Assembly: GCA_024697825.1 (NCBI GenBank)
Contig: JAILEP010000007.1
Location: 1 to 64,000, forward strand
Reading direction: 5' to 3'
Length of the DNA: 64,000 bases
From: Acholeplasmatales bacterium
GTDB lineage: Bacteria; Bacillota_I; Bacilli_A; Acholeplasmatales; Anaeroplasmataceae
Below are positions 8,965-19,871 of the stretch, piece by piece; the stretch's first letter is position 1, and the number at the start of each line of letters is the position of its first letter. The notes under the pieces were generated by a model, which saw only the letters and a list, made by a program, of their open reading frames with translations, did no database searches and had not been told where the DNA came from. The position numbers were made by a program, and so were the translations under genes.

Positions 8965-9992
8965 ACAAGCTTCTCCTTAATTTCCTTTTCTGTAAGCTTA
9001 TAAATTACATAATGTCCAAGCTTATCTAATAAAATAAAGTTGATTGTGCCGGCAATATTCTTCTTGTCGTACATAGTCTCCTTTAAGTATTCCTTATAAT
9101 CATATTCAGTTGTAGGTAGATTATAAAGCTTTAAAATCTTATAAATAACTGGATAGCAATCCTTAGGAGTAACACCTAAATCCTCACCCATCTTAAGTGC
9201 CATAAGCATACCAATCGCAACAGCCTCACCATGCTTATAGCCATACTTAAGCTCAATGATATGGCCGAATGTATGTCCAAAATTAAGACTCATTCTTTCG
9301 CCGGTATCAAATTCATCTAATTCAACAACTCTCTTCTTTACAGATAGAGATTCCTTGATTACATCTTCATCAATTGCAGGCTTATTTAATAAAGAATCTA
9401 ATAATCCCTTATTACCAATAGCGCCATGCTTAATTAATTCACCCATACCATTATTGAATTCTCTATCATCTAATGTCTTATGAGTTTCTGGGTCAATAAT
9501 AACTCTAGCAGGCTGCTTAAATGCACCTAAAATATTCTTTCTATTATAAAAATCAATTGCAGTCTTACCACCGATAGATGAATCCATCTGTGCTAATAGT
9601 GATGTAGGAATTCCAACATATGGAATACCTCTATATAAGCTTGATGCAACAAATCCTGTTAAATCACCAATAACACCGCCACCAAGGGCGATAATTAATT
9701 GACTTCTTCTGATATCCTTCTTAAGTAATTCCTCGCAAACATATGCGTAATACTTTAAAGTTTTAGATTCCTCTCCATGAGGGATAACTACATAATCAGT
9801 ATCATATCCACCATTATTTAAAGAATCCATTACAGTCTTTAAATATAATTTTTCAACTACATCATCAGTAACGATAAATACCTTACCCTTTGGATAGATA
9901 TCCTTAATGAATTCTGCTGTTTTCTTTAAAGCACCATTTTCAATAATAATCTTGTAAGGATGTGCTTTTAATTCAATGTTTAATTCCTTCAT
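8961..9992 (-). CDS. aroB: 3-dehydroquinate synthase
   Basis: IIALGGGVIGDLTGFVASSLYRGIPYVGIPTSLLAQMDSSIGGKTAID. Confidence 0.96.
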   Translation of the reverse strand: MKELNIELKAHPYKIIIENGALKKTAEFIKDIYPKGKVFIVTDDVVEKLYLKTVMDSLNNGGYDTDYVVIPHGEESKTLKYYAYVCEELLKKDIRRSQLIIALGGGVIGDLTGFVASSLYRGIPYVGIPTSLLAQMDSSIGGKTAIDFYNRKNILGAFKQPARVIIDPETHKTLDDREFNNGMGELIKHGAIGNKGLLDSLLNKPAIDEDVIKESLSVKKRVVELDEFDTGERMSLNFGHTFGHIIELKYGYKHGEAVAIGMLMALKMGEDLGVTPKDCYPVIYKILKLYNLPTTEYDYKEYLKETMYDKKNIAGTINFILLDKLGHYVIYKLTEKEIKEKLV

Positions 9993-10822
9993 TATTTATC
10001 CATTTCCTTCCTGATTTTAGTAGATGAACGGAATAATTCCTTTAATGCTTCCTTATCATTATTCTTTAAAGCATTCTTAAGCTTATCTAATTCATTTTCA
10101 AATGACTGAATATGCTCAAGTAAATAATCCTTATTCTCTAAAAACAATTCAGACCATAGATTCTCATTAATCTTTGCAATTCTAGTTAAATCACGATAAG
10201 AATCACCAATAAATTTCTTAGTATCCTTATCATGATCACTATTTACAAGTGATACTGCAATCGCATGAGTAAGCTGAGATGTAAACCCAATCATACGATC
10301 ATGCTTTTCAACATCAATGACTGAGATTCTACCAAATCCTAAGTCTTTTCCTATTTTCTTTAATACCTCAATCGCATCATTATTAGAATTAGCTGTAGTA
10401 GTAATTAAGAAATTTGCCCCTGCAAATTCAACCTCAGCTGAAAAGCCAATACCAACCTTCTCACGACCAGCCATTGGATGATGTGATACATATCTAGCTG
10501 GAAGTGCAGTTTCTTCTGCAGCATTTATAAATGAGCTCTTTACTCCACAAATATCAGTAATAACCTGCTTATCTGTAAATAAGTCCTTATATTTAGTTAA
10601 AAAATCCATAATAGCCTGAGGGTAAATTGCAAGAACAATCAAATCAGATTTCTTAATTAGCTCTTCAGGTTCAGTAGAGCCTTCGCTTACAAAGCCATTG
10701 TCAATTGCAAATTCAACTGATAATTTATTAACATCAGATCCATATACTGTATAGCCCTCATTTAAAAGCTTATATGCATATGCACCACCCATAAGACCAA
10801 GTCCTACAATTAAAACATTCAT
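9992..10822 (-). CDS. tyrA: Prephenate dehydrogenase
   Basis: NVLIVGLGLMGGAYAYKL; VSHHPMAGREKVGIGFS; FTSQLTHAIA. Confidence 0.9.
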   Translation of the reverse strand: MNVLIVGLGLMGGAYAYKLLNEGYTVYGSDVNKLSVEFAIDNGFVSEGSTEPEELIKKSDLIVLAIYPQAIMDFLTKYKDLFTDKQVITDICGVKSSFINAAEETALPARYVSHHPMAGREKVGIGFSAEVEFAGANFLITTTANSNNDAIEVLKKIGKDLGFGRISVIDVEKHDRMIGFTSQLTHAIAVSLVNSDHDKDTKKFIGDSYRDLTRIAKINENLWSELFLENKDYLLEHIQSFENELDKLKNALKNNDKEALKELFRSSTKIRKEMDK

Positions 10823-10908
10823 TTTGGATTTTAACTCCTTTTTTTATTTTATAAAAAAACTAGATTTATTTTAACATAACGCCCATTGTATTGCAAGTTA
10901 GTTGTAAC

Positions 10909-11754
10909 TTATTTAAGCTTTTCGGTATAACCTACCGCAACAACATTACATCCTAGCTGGCAGCCAAACTCTGGAGTTAGATAATACTTCTTAATTTCCT
11001 TGCCTGGATATTCAGATTCAAGCCTTTTTTCCATTGTTTTAGCATACATTGAATATTCATCTGTACATAGAATAAAAGGCTCTGTTTCCTTATCCTTTAT
11101 CGCATCAAAGAATAATCTAATAAGCTGTTGATAAGGATATACCTTCTTATTCTTTTTAACTAATGTAATACCATTTTGATCTGCTATATAGCTATTGGCA
11201 TTCGTACCAGAAAGCTCAATATCCTCATCATATTCAATTTTCATAATTGAAGGTAGAATATCCTCATCTGGACTAAAGAAATAAATACCAAAGGTATCAC
11301 TTCTATTCGCAAGCATTTGCTCAACCTCAGGATAGGTTTTACCAGCCTTAATCATCTTATCAGCTGCGATAGCACCTAAGGCTAAAGGATATGATAATAG
11401 AGATGTGCCAATAATTGTTAAATTAATTTCAGGTCTCTTTTCAATTATCTTTTTAATAACATCATAATATTTATCATCAAACTTATTTAAAATAACAACA
11501 AAGGCCTCATATTTATATTTAAGTGCTTGGTCAATCATTTTATTAATTGAATCATATTGTGCAGCTAAAATCTTTGGCTTAGCCTCATTATCATATTTAA
11601 GTCTAGTATAGAATTCAGGTGCTTTTAATTCTGCATAATCTTCATATTCCTCAACACTTGAAAAAACAATTCTATCTGGAAGGACAGAAATAGTTGGGGC
11701 ATGTGATATATAATCAAGCCCTGATGAGCTTGAAACAAATATCTTAGTTTTCAT
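10909..11754 (-). CDS. DegV-like fatty-acid-binding fold protein
   Basis: KIFVSSSSGLDYISHAPTISVLPDRIVF; LTIIGTSLLSYPLALGAIAADKMIKAG. Confidence 0.55.
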   Translation of the reverse strand: MKTKIFVSSSSGLDYISHAPTISVLPDRIVFSSVEEYEDYAELKAPEFYTRLKYDNEAKPKILAAQYDSINKMIDQALKYKYEAFVVILNKFDDKYYDVIKKIIEKRPEINLTIIGTSLLSYPLALGAIAADKMIKAGKTYPEVEQMLANRSDTFGIYFFSPDEDILPSIMKIEYDEDIELSGTNANSYIADQNGITLVKKNKKVYPYQQLIRLFFDAIKDKETEPFILCTDEYSMYAKTMEKRLESEYPGKEIKKYYLTPEFGCQLGCNVVAVGYTEKLK

Positions 11755-11837
11755 AATTAAAAATCACCTCACTCTATTATTTTATCATATAAAAAGTAAA
11801 AAGCCCTATAATTTTTAATTATAGGACTATAGTACAT

Positions 11838-13658
11838 TTAATTTTTGAAATTCATAAACTGACTATCATACATATCCTTATAAACCTTACAATCATCATA
11901 TAATGATTTATGGTTTCCAAGGCCTACAAGCTCACCATGATCTAATACTGCAATATAATCTGCATTCTTAATAGTAGAAAGTCTATGAGCAATAATGAAT
12001 GTAGTTCTATTTTCTGCAATGACATGCATTGCGTTTTGAATCTTCATTTCAGTTTCAGTATCGATATTAGCTGTAGCCTCATCTAATACTAAAATCTTAG
12101 GATTTCTTAATATAATTCTTGCGAAACAAATTAGCTGCTTTTCACCAAGAGAAAGGTTTTCACCTCTAAATGATACTGGTGCGTTAATACCAAGCTTATT
12201 CTTCTTTAATAAATCACCAGCACCAACCTTAATTAAGGCATCCTCTACTACCTCATCTGGATAATCACGCTCCATTGTGACATTTGACTTGATAGTACCA
12301 GCAAATAAAGCAGGGGTTTGAAGTACAATACCCATATTCTTTCTAAATGATGCCTTATTATATTCAGTGATTGGATGGCCATCTACTAGGACCTCACCAC
12401 CCTGATAATCATTATAAACTAATAATAAATTCATAAGTGTTGATTTACCAGCACCTGTTGCACCAACAACACCAACAGTCTTGCCTGGCTCAACACTTAA
12501 ATTGAAATGCTTAAGAACTGGAGTTCCTTCAACATATTCAAAGCTTACGTCCTTAAATTCAACTGCACCATTAATTGATGGGGCAACACTTCCATCAAAG
12601 ATTCTAGTGTCATTTTCCTCATCAATAAACATATAACAACGAGTTGCACCAACCATTGAATCCTCAAGCTCATTTAAGCTATCAAAGATAGTTGAGAATG
12701 GGTTGATCATCTTATCAAGGTTTTCAACTAAGGCTGAAATCAAACCAATTGTTAATACGGCACTACCAATTTCTAATGATTGGAATCCTAAATACATTAA
12801 TAATGCAATTTGGGCAAGTCTTTTAATAAACTGTAATAATTCAAATCCAAACGCATTATTAGTCTGCTGTGCCTTACGGTCATTCTTAACGAATTCCCAT
12901 GATAGGTCATCATATTCCTTTTGAATCTTATCCTCTTGATTAAAATCCTGAATAATAGGTGCACCAGTAATATTTTCATTAAGCTTACCAGTAATACGAG
13001 ATCTTAATTCTCTTGTATTAACGAAATATTTATGTACCCATTTTCTATAAACTGTAATCCAAAGTAATAGGATAGGAACAATACCTAAAATAATTAAACC
13101 TAAAACAGGCTTTAATATAATAATACCAGCATATACTATGGCAATGTTTAAAATGGCATTTAATATTTCAAACATCTTTACATAGAATACTCTAATACCA
13201 TTAGAATCAGATGTAATTTTAGCAACAATCTTACCATCTGGCTCTAATGAGAAATAATCAACAGGAAGATAATTTACCTTCTTCATTGCATCCTCACGGA
13301 TTTCACGCTCAATCTTCATACCAGTTAAATTGTTAATATACTGGAAGCAGTAACGAACAATAAAGATTAAAATAACAATAGATCCATAAAGAATTAGAGC
13401 ATATCTTACCATTACAAAATCCTTATCAGGCAAATATGAATCTAATATTTCCTTAGTAATAAATGGAGTAGATGCAGATAAAACACCAGTTAAAATAGTA
13501 AGGATAAATGTTAATAAAACTAAACCCTTATGTCTTTTAATATAAGGCATTGTTCTTGAAAGTAAGGCTGATTTCTTCATGACGTCTTTACGCTTTTTAC
13601 TCATGAGCTTCACCTTCTTCCATCTTCTGGTTTTCATACTGGTTAGCATACCAGCCAT
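11838..13658 (-). CDS. ABC transporter, fused permease/ATPase (likely start downstream of 13658)
   Basis: VGVVGATGAGKSTLMNLL Walker A; LSLGEKQLICFARIILRNPKILVLDEATANID. Confidence 0.92.
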   Translation of the reverse strand: MAGMLTSMKTRRWKKVKLMSKKRKDVMKKSALLSRTMPYIKRHKGLVLLTFILTILTGVLSASTPFITKEILDSYLPDKDFVMVRYALILYGSIVILIFIVRYCFQYINNLTGMKIEREIREDAMKKVNYLPVDYFSLEPDGKIVAKITSDSNGIRVFYVKMFEILNAILNIAIVYAGIIILKPVLGLIILGIVPILLLWITVYRKWVHKYFVNTRELRSRITGKLNENITGAPIIQDFNQEDKIQKEYDDLSWEFVKNDRKAQQTNNAFGFELLQFIKRLAQIALLMYLGFQSLEIGSAVLTIGLISALVENLDKMINPFSTIFDSLNELEDSMVGATRCYMFIDEENDTRIFDGSVAPSINGAVEFKDVSFEYVEGTPVLKHFNLSVEPGKTVGVVGATGAGKSTLMNLLLVYNDYQGGEVLVDGHPITEYNKASFRKNMGIVLQTPALFAGTIKSNVTMERDYPDEVVEDALIKVGAGDLLKKNKLGINAPVSFRGENLSLGEKQLICFARIILRNPKILVLDEATANIDTETEMKIQNAMHVIAENRTTFIIAHRLSTIKNADYIAVLDHGELVGLGNHKSLYDDCKVYKDMYDSQFMNFKN

Positions 13659-15342
13659 TTAAGGCTACAAGCTCCTTATGATTACCACGCTCAATAATCT
13701 TACCATTATCAAGCACAACAATTAAATCTGCGTGTTCTACGGCAGAAAGTCTATGACATACAATAATATTACATTTATCATTACGGAATTCCTTTAAATT
13801 CTTAATGATATTAGCTTCAGTTTTTCCATCTACTGCAGATAAAGAATCATCTAGGATTAAAACATCAGAATTTCTAAGCATCGCTCTTGCAATACCTAAA
13901 CGCTGCTTCTGACCACCTGATAGGGTAACACCATATTCACCAACGATAGTATTTAAACCATCAGCTAAATATTCAATATCCTTACCAAAATCTGCAAGCT
14001 TAATTGCATTTCTAATATCATCATCTGTAGGATTATCCTTACCCATTGCAACATTATCCTTAACACTTCTTGAGAATAATACATGCTCCTGTGGGACATA
14101 GGCAATATGGCTTCTTATATTCTTCTTATCAAATAATTCAATTGCATGATCATTGATATAAATGCTCTTATCATCTGTTGGGAACTGTCTAAGTAGCTGT
14201 CTTACAAGTGTAGACTTACCAGAGCCTGTCTTACCAACAATACCAATTGTTTTACCCTTTTCAATTCTTAAATTAATATTAGTTAATGACTGATATTCAT
14301 CACCAGGATAAGTAAATGAGAAATCCTTAAATTCAATAGTTTCCATTGATTCAGTAGTTTCACTACCCTCATTTACAACACTTACTGAATTATATATTTC
14401 ATTTAATCTATCAGCTGAAATTAAAGACTGATAGAAATTATTAATCATGTTACCAATTCTTGTAAGTGGTGATTGGAATAAGCCTAAATAAATATTAAAT
14501 GTAACTAAATCTGATAGCTTAGTAATATATCCCTTCCAATAAAAATATGCACCAAGTCCGAAGCAAATTAATGTCGATGCTGCAACAATTAGCTGGAATA
14601 ATGGCTGGAAAATAATATTTACCTTAAGGTTTTTAACCTCTGTTTCATAAGCAACCTTTGAATAAGCTAAATTCTTCTGATAATTTTCCTCTTCCTTAGA
14701 ATATGCTCTAATAGTTCTAACATTAGTAACACTTTCTAAGACTACATTACTCATTTCTGCATTCTTTTCTCTTACAACCTTCCAGTTGTTCTGAACCTTA
14801 GCCTTAAGGAACATGTTACTGATTAAAATTGCAGTAAGAGGAACAAAGCACGCAACTGCTAGAATTGGATTAATTAAAATCATTGCCACAAATGTGATAA
14901 TAACTGTAATAAATTCAATGAAAATATTCATTAATCTATTACCTGCAGAGAACTTAACGGTATTAACATCACCTAAGGCTCTAGATAATAAATCTCCAGA
15001 TTGGAATTTTTCAAAGAATGTACCATCCTGTGCAAGAATACTTTCCATATATCTCTTTTCAAGCATGAAATAAATGGATGTAGTTAATAGGTTCATACAA
15101 TCCTTTCTAATAATTTGGATTGCATATATGCCAATTACTACGCATATATATGGAATTAGAATGTCATTTAATAGGAAGCTTTTAGTAGCCTCTCCTGCTT
15201 CTATACCCTCAGTTAATTCACCAATTATTCGGGCTGGAAATAGGTTTAAAACTGCAACACTTAGACCAAGAATTAAAATAATGATGTATTTCCACCATTG
15301 CTTCTTGATAATCCAAGTAACGCTCTTGATAAACGCAAACAT
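13597..15342 (-). CDS. ABC transporter, fused permease/ATPase (heterodimer partner)
   Basis: IGIVGKTGSGKSTLVRQLLRQF; LSGGQKQRLGIARAMLRNSDVLILDDSLSAVD. Confidence 0.93.
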   Translation of the reverse strand: MFAFIKSVTWIIKKQWWKYIIILILGLSVAVLNLFPARIIGELTEGIEAGEATKSFLLNDILIPYICVVIGIYAIQIIRKDCMNLLTTSIYFMLEKRYMESILAQDGTFFEKFQSGDLLSRALGDVNTVKFSAGNRLMNIFIEFITVIITFVAMILINPILAVACFVPLTAILISNMFLKAKVQNNWKVVREKNAEMSNVVLESVTNVRTIRAYSKEEENYQKNLAYSKVAYETEVKNLKVNIIFQPLFQLIVAASTLICFGLGAYFYWKGYITKLSDLVTFNIYLGLFQSPLTRIGNMINNFYQSLISADRLNEIYNSVSVVNEGSETTESMETIEFKDFSFTYPGDEYQSLTNINLRIEKGKTIGIVGKTGSGKSTLVRQLLRQFPTDDKSIYINDHAIELFDKKNIRSHIAYVPQEHVLFSRSVKDNVAMGKDNPTDDDIRNAIKLADFGKDIEYLADGLNTIVGEYGVTLSGGQKQRLGIARAMLRNSDVLILDDSLSAVDGKTEANIIKNLKEFRNDKCNIIVCHRLSAVEHADLIVVLDNGKIIERGNHKELVALNGWYANQYENQKMEEGEAHE

Positions 15343-15413
15343 ATTTCCACTTCCTTTCTTGCATAGATTATAAATCTATTTTAACACAAGAAAAAAGGAA
15401 AAACTCGCTCAAA

Positions 15414-16247
15414 TTAGTTTTCCCTTTTACGTTTAAGTACATTTATTTCATTTTTGAACCCCAACGAATCATTTGGAGTCTCTAAAAAGAATGGAACATC
15501 CTTTAATTTTGGATGATTTATAACATTTACTAAGGCTTCAAGTCCAATAGTACCCTCACCAAGCTTAGCATGACGGTCTGTATTTGAGGCAAATGGTGTC
15601 ATTGAATCATTTAAATGGATGGCCTTTAAATATTTAAGACCAATGATTCTATCAAATTCACCAATTACTCCATCTAGGTTATTGACGATATCATAGCCAG
15701 CACTATAAATATGACAGGTATCGATTGTAACACCGATTTTTTCTTTGATTTTTACCCCATTTATTATTTCGGCAATTTCTTCAAAGGATCTACCAATTTC
15801 AGTACCCTTTCCACTCATTGTTTCAAGTAAAATTGTAGTTTTCATGCTAGGATACATTATATCATTTAATGTATTTATGACATATTCCATACCCTTTTCA
15901 AGTCCTATGGTAGTATATGAGCCTGGATGGAAATTATATAAAGGTTGTTCAAAATGCTCAAGCCTTTCAATATCCTCTTTAAAGCATATATAGGCAAATT
16001 CTCTTGCGTTATCCTTAGCTGAGGCAGGATTTAGAGTATATGGTGCATGAGTTAAAATATCTTTAATATCATTTTCTTCACATAGCTTTTTAAAGCTTAT
16101 AAAATCCTTCTCATTCCATTCTCTTAAGGAGCCACCACGAGGGTTTCTAGAAAAGTATTGAAATGTATTACCGCCAATATTAATTATTTCCTTAGCCGCA
16201 GCTGTAAAGCCACCAGCTATTGATAAATGACATCCTATTCTAAACAT
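15414..16247 (-). CDS. nfo: Deoxyribonuclease IV / endonuclease IV
   Basis: GCHLSIAGGFTAAAKEIINIGGNTFQYFSRNPRG; NFHPGSYT; ETMSGKGTEIG; VTIDTCHIYSAGYDI. Confidence 0.93.
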   Translation of the reverse strand: MFRIGCHLSIAGGFTAAAKEIINIGGNTFQYFSRNPRGGSLREWNEKDFISFKKLCEENDIKDILTHAPYTLNPASAKDNAREFAYICFKEDIERLEHFEQPLYNFHPGSYTTIGLEKGMEYVINTLNDIMYPSMKTTILLETMSGKGTEIGRSFEEIAEIINGVKIKEKIGVTIDTCHIYSAGYDIVNNLDGVIGEFDRIIGLKYLKAIHLNDSMTPFASNTDRHAKLGEGTIGLEALVNVINHPKLKDVPFFLETPNDSLGFKNEINVLKRKREN

Positions 16248-16320
16248 AAGCTCTCCTATAAAAGTAAAGGGGTGTGGTAAGCCCGCACCCCTATATTATT
16301 GTAAAGTTAATACGAAATTA

Positions 16321-17715
16321 TTAGATTTCAGTAATTTCGAACTTCTTGCCAGATACCTTAATTACAGTATCGCCAGCCTTTAAGCCTAAGCAAGCCTTAG
16401 CCTTAGCTTCAGCGTCAGCTAACTTACCAACAACTGCCTGAATACCCCAAGCAACTGATAAAGTTCTTGCATCTGCAGCAGTTTCAACTGCAAAGAATAT
16501 ATCTGCAGCTGGTCTGTACTGAGATAAATCTAATGCTAATTCAACATCACCTTCAGCGATAACTGCAGAGATATCGAATGAATTTGCAACTGTAGCAACT
16601 GCTAAACCAATAGCGTCAGCCTCAGTCATATCTTCCTTGTTGTAAACAACATTGTCAATCATCTGTTCATGATCAACATATTCTTCAGCTCTTTCATCAA
16701 TTCTAGACATGTAAGATACAGCCTCGAATGGATAATCACCCTGAGCAGACTCACCTGATAACATTGTAGCAGATGTACCATCTAATACTGCGTTATGAAC
16801 ATCGGCAACCTCAGCTCTTGTAGGTCTTGGGTTCTGCTGCATAGAGTCTAACATCTGAGTAGCAGTGATAACAATCTTACCCTGAGACTGAGCTAAGAAA
16901 ATCATATCCTTCTGGATTTCTGGTAAATCCCAAGCATCAACGTCAACACCTAAGTCACCACGTGCAACCATTACACCATCAGATAACTTGATGATTTCTT
17001 CCATATTTCTAACACCTTCCTGGTTTTCGATCTTAGAAATAACCTTGATGTGCTTGTTATCCTTAGCAGCTAAGATATCACGAATCTGCTTGATATCATC
17101 AGCACGACGTACGAATGATGCGAAAATGAAATCTAAGTCCTGATCAGCAGCGAATTCGATATCAGCCTTATCCTTTGGAGAGATATAAGGCATGTTAAGA
17201 ACTACGCCTGGAACATTACAGTTTCTCTTGTTCTTTAACTTTCTGTCATTTAAAGCTTCACAAATTAAAATCTTGTCAGCAGCCTTTTCCTTAACCTCTA
17301 ACTGTAATAAACCATCTTCGATTAAGATCTTGTTACCAATAGAGATATCATCATATAAACCAGCATATGAAATAGCAACTAAAACTGAACCATCAGCCTG
17401 CTTGCCACCTTCTACAGAGTAATCCATAGTAACAACAACCTTGTCACCAGCCTTAATCTGTACACCGTTATAAGCTTCTGCTAATAAACCAGTTCTGATT
17501 TCTGGACCCTTAGTATCAAGAGCCATACCTGTAAACCAACCCTTTTCAGCATTTAAAGCCTTAACGTTCTTAATTCTGAATCCCTGCTCATCGTAATCAC
17601 CATGAGAGAAATTCATTCTCATTACGTTCATTCCAGCAGTACCGATTAACTTTTCAAGGCAATCCTTCTGTTCTGATGCTGGACCAATTGTACAAACAAC
17701 TTTTGTCTTCTTCAT
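16321..17715 (-). CDS. pyk: Pyruvate kinase
   Basis: MKKTKVVCTIGPAS; MNFSHGDYDE; DGVMVARGDLGVD; TATQMLDSM. Confidence 0.96.
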   Translation of the reverse strand: MKKTKVVCTIGPASEQKDCLEKLIGTAGMNVMRMNFSHGDYDEQGFRIKNVKALNAEKGWFTGMALDTKGPEIRTGLLAEAYNGVQIKAGDKVVVTMDYSVEGGKQADGSVLVAISYAGLYDDISIGNKILIEDGLLQLEVKEKAADKILICEALNDRKLKNKRNCNVPGVVLNMPYISPKDKADIEFAADQDLDFIFASFVRRADDIKQIRDILAAKDNKHIKVISKIENQEGVRNMEEIIKLSDGVMVARGDLGVDVDAWDLPEIQKDMIFLAQSQGKIVITATQMLDSMQQNPRPTRAEVADVHNAVLDGTSATMLSGESAQGDYPFEAVSYMSRIDERAEEYVDHEQMIDNVVYNKEDMTEADAIGLAVATVANSFDISAVIAEGDVELALDLSQYRPAADIFFAVETAADARTLSVAWGIQAVVGKLADAEAKAKACLGLKAGDTVIKVSGKKFEITEI

Positions 17716-17735
17716 TTTAAATAATCTCCTATTAA

Positions 17736-18689
17736 CTATGATATTTTCTGAACTAGTCTGTGTAGCTCCTCGCTTGGTTCATTAACCATAGCTAAAGCCT
17801 CTTCGATAGGTGTATTGTGTAGTTCATTTTTGATTACACCTACTGCAACCCCTGTTATGCCCTCATGTAGAAGGTCAATTGCGTACTTACCAAGTCTAGC
17901 GGCAAGTAATCTGTCCTCAGGGGTAGGAGTACCACCTCTTTGAACATATCCTAAAACAGTAGCACGGCATTCATACCCTGAATAAGCCTCTACTTCTTTA
18001 GCAAGCTGATAAACATCTGTCATGTTTTCTGCAATTACTACAATAGCATGCTTACGACCAGCAAGTCTATTTGCCTTTAAGCTAGCTAATAGATCATCCT
18101 TATCTAAGCCTGTTTCATTTGTAATAATATATTCAGCACCACAGCAAATGCCAGAATATAAAGCTAAATCTCCACAATGACGTCCCATAACCTCAATTAT
18201 TGAACATCTCTGATGGCTTGATGAAGTATCTCTTAGCTTATCGATTGCGTCACAAATTGTATTTAATGCAGTTGAGAATCCAATTGTGAAGTCTGTTGAT
18301 GCGATATCATTATCGATTGTTCCTGGGATACCAATTGTTCTGATTCCCATTTCATGAAGTCTAAGAGCTCCGGTATAAGTACCGTCACCACCAATACAGA
18401 TTAAAGCTTCAATATCATTTTTTTGTAACTGCTTAACTGCAAGCTGTCTTACCTGCTCATATTTGAATTCAGGAAGTCTCGCAGTACCAAGTATTGTTCC
18501 ACCCTTGTTTAAGATTTCAGAAACATCCTTTCTAGAAAACTCAACAATCTTTCCTTCTACTAGGCCTCTATATCCATCGTAGATACCAAATACCTGGTCG
18601 CCATTTGCTATACCTGCTCTTACAACAGCACGTATAGTAGCGTTCATGCCTGGAGCATCTCCGCCAGAAGTTAATACACCGATTCTCAT
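17736..18689 (-). CDS. pfkA: ATP-dependent 6-phosphofructokinase
   Basis: MRIGVLTSGGDAPGMNATIRAVVR; CIGGDGTYTGA; GIPGTIDNDIASTDFTIGF. Confidence 0.96.
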   Translation of the reverse strand: MRIGVLTSGGDAPGMNATIRAVVRAGIANGDQVFGIYDGYRGLVEGKIVEFSRKDVSEILNKGGTILGTARLPEFKYEQVRQLAVKQLQKNDIEALICIGGDGTYTGALRLHEMGIRTIGIPGTIDNDIASTDFTIGFSTALNTICDAIDKLRDTSSSHQRCSIIEVMGRHCGDLALYSGICCGAEYIITNETGLDKDDLLASLKANRLAGRKHAIVVIAENMTDVYQLAKEVEAYSGYECRATVLGYVQRGGTPTPEDRLLAARLGKYAIDLLHEGITGVAVGVIKNELHNTPIEEALAMVNEPSEELHRLVQKIS

Positions 18690-18851
18690 AAATACATCAC
18701 TCCTTCAAATAGCACTCCACGTAACATTATATAATAAAAAAAATCAATAAACAATTAATTTTTAAAATTAAGCAAGAAAATGTAATAACTTTAGTTATTA
18801 TATATAGCAAAAAATGAACTATCGTTCGATGATAGTCCATTCTTAAAACAA

Positions 18852-19661
18852 TTATAAATTTCTGTATTCCTCAAATAATACCTTAGCTTCATCATTTGAG
18901 CTCTTTCTACCTAGGAATAAGCAATCAGCATAATATGCCTGATAGAATAGCATTGCCTCACCATTAACAGTCTTCTTTCCATTAATTCTTGCAAGTCTTA
19001 GGAACTCTGATTCAGCTGGTACATAGATTAAATCTACTGCGGCATCACATAGCTTTAATAAATCCTCAGATACTGGAGACTTACCTACACTCTTATGCAT
19101 ACCAACACCTGTACAGTTGATAATAATATCATAATGCTTGTTTTCAATAGTTGTAAGTGGAGTGAACTTAGGAAAATCCTCATGTAATTCCTTTAAGCCA
19201 TCCTGATTTAAATCAAATGCAGATACTGTAGCACCTGATGTAACAAGCTTCTTAATTACAGTTCTACCTACACCACCTGTACCTAAAACTAATACAGTCT
19301 TACCATTTGCAGTTACACCTGCATTTTCAATCATTAGCATAAAGCCAACACCATCTGTGTTATATCCAAACTTAGTTCTGCAGTCAATTGTATTAACTGA
19401 CTTCATTACTACTGCATCTTCCTTTAATTCGCTCATATATGGAATTACATCTAGCTTATAAGGAATAGTTACATTTAAAGTATCATATTCTGCATAAACC
19501 TTTGGAAATTCCTTTTCAAAATTTTCAGGATCAATTGAAACCTTGTCATATTCTACGTTAAAACCAAGCTTACCCATGATAAACTTATGCATAACTGGTG
19601 ATAAGGAACCAGATACATCCTTACCGATTACTGCCATTTTTAAATCTGCCATTTTGCACAC
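18852..19661 (-). CDS. aroE: Shikimate dehydrogenase
   Basis: AVIGKDVSGSLSPVMHKF; LNVTIPYKLDVIPYM; GYNTDGVGF; VLGTGGVGRTV. Confidence 0.92.
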   Translation of the reverse strand: MCKMADLKMAVIGKDVSGSLSPVMHKFIMGKLGFNVEYDKVSIDPENFEKEFPKVYAEYDTLNVTIPYKLDVIPYMSELKEDAVVMKSVNTIDCRTKFGYNTDGVGFMLMIENAGVTANGKTVLVLGTGGVGRTVIKKLVTSGATVSAFDLNQDGLKELHEDFPKFTPLTTIENKHYDIIINCTGVGMHKSVGKSPVSEDLLKLCDAAVDLIYVPAESEFLRLARINGKKTVNGEAMLFYQAYYADCLFLGRKSSNDEAKVLFEEYRNL

Positions 19662-19871
19662 CTCATATCAAAATATGCTTACATTATAAAATATTTGACT
19701 TTTTTTTACAATAAGACTCTATTTTAAATTTTAAGTTTGTATTATAATTAAGTCAGAGGGGCTAACAAATTTAGTTTTAACTATATACTGAGATTGACTT
19801 TTAGGTATAAATAAATTAGAATTAATTTATAAATAGGAGCGATCCAAATTTAATACAAGGAGATAAATAGT

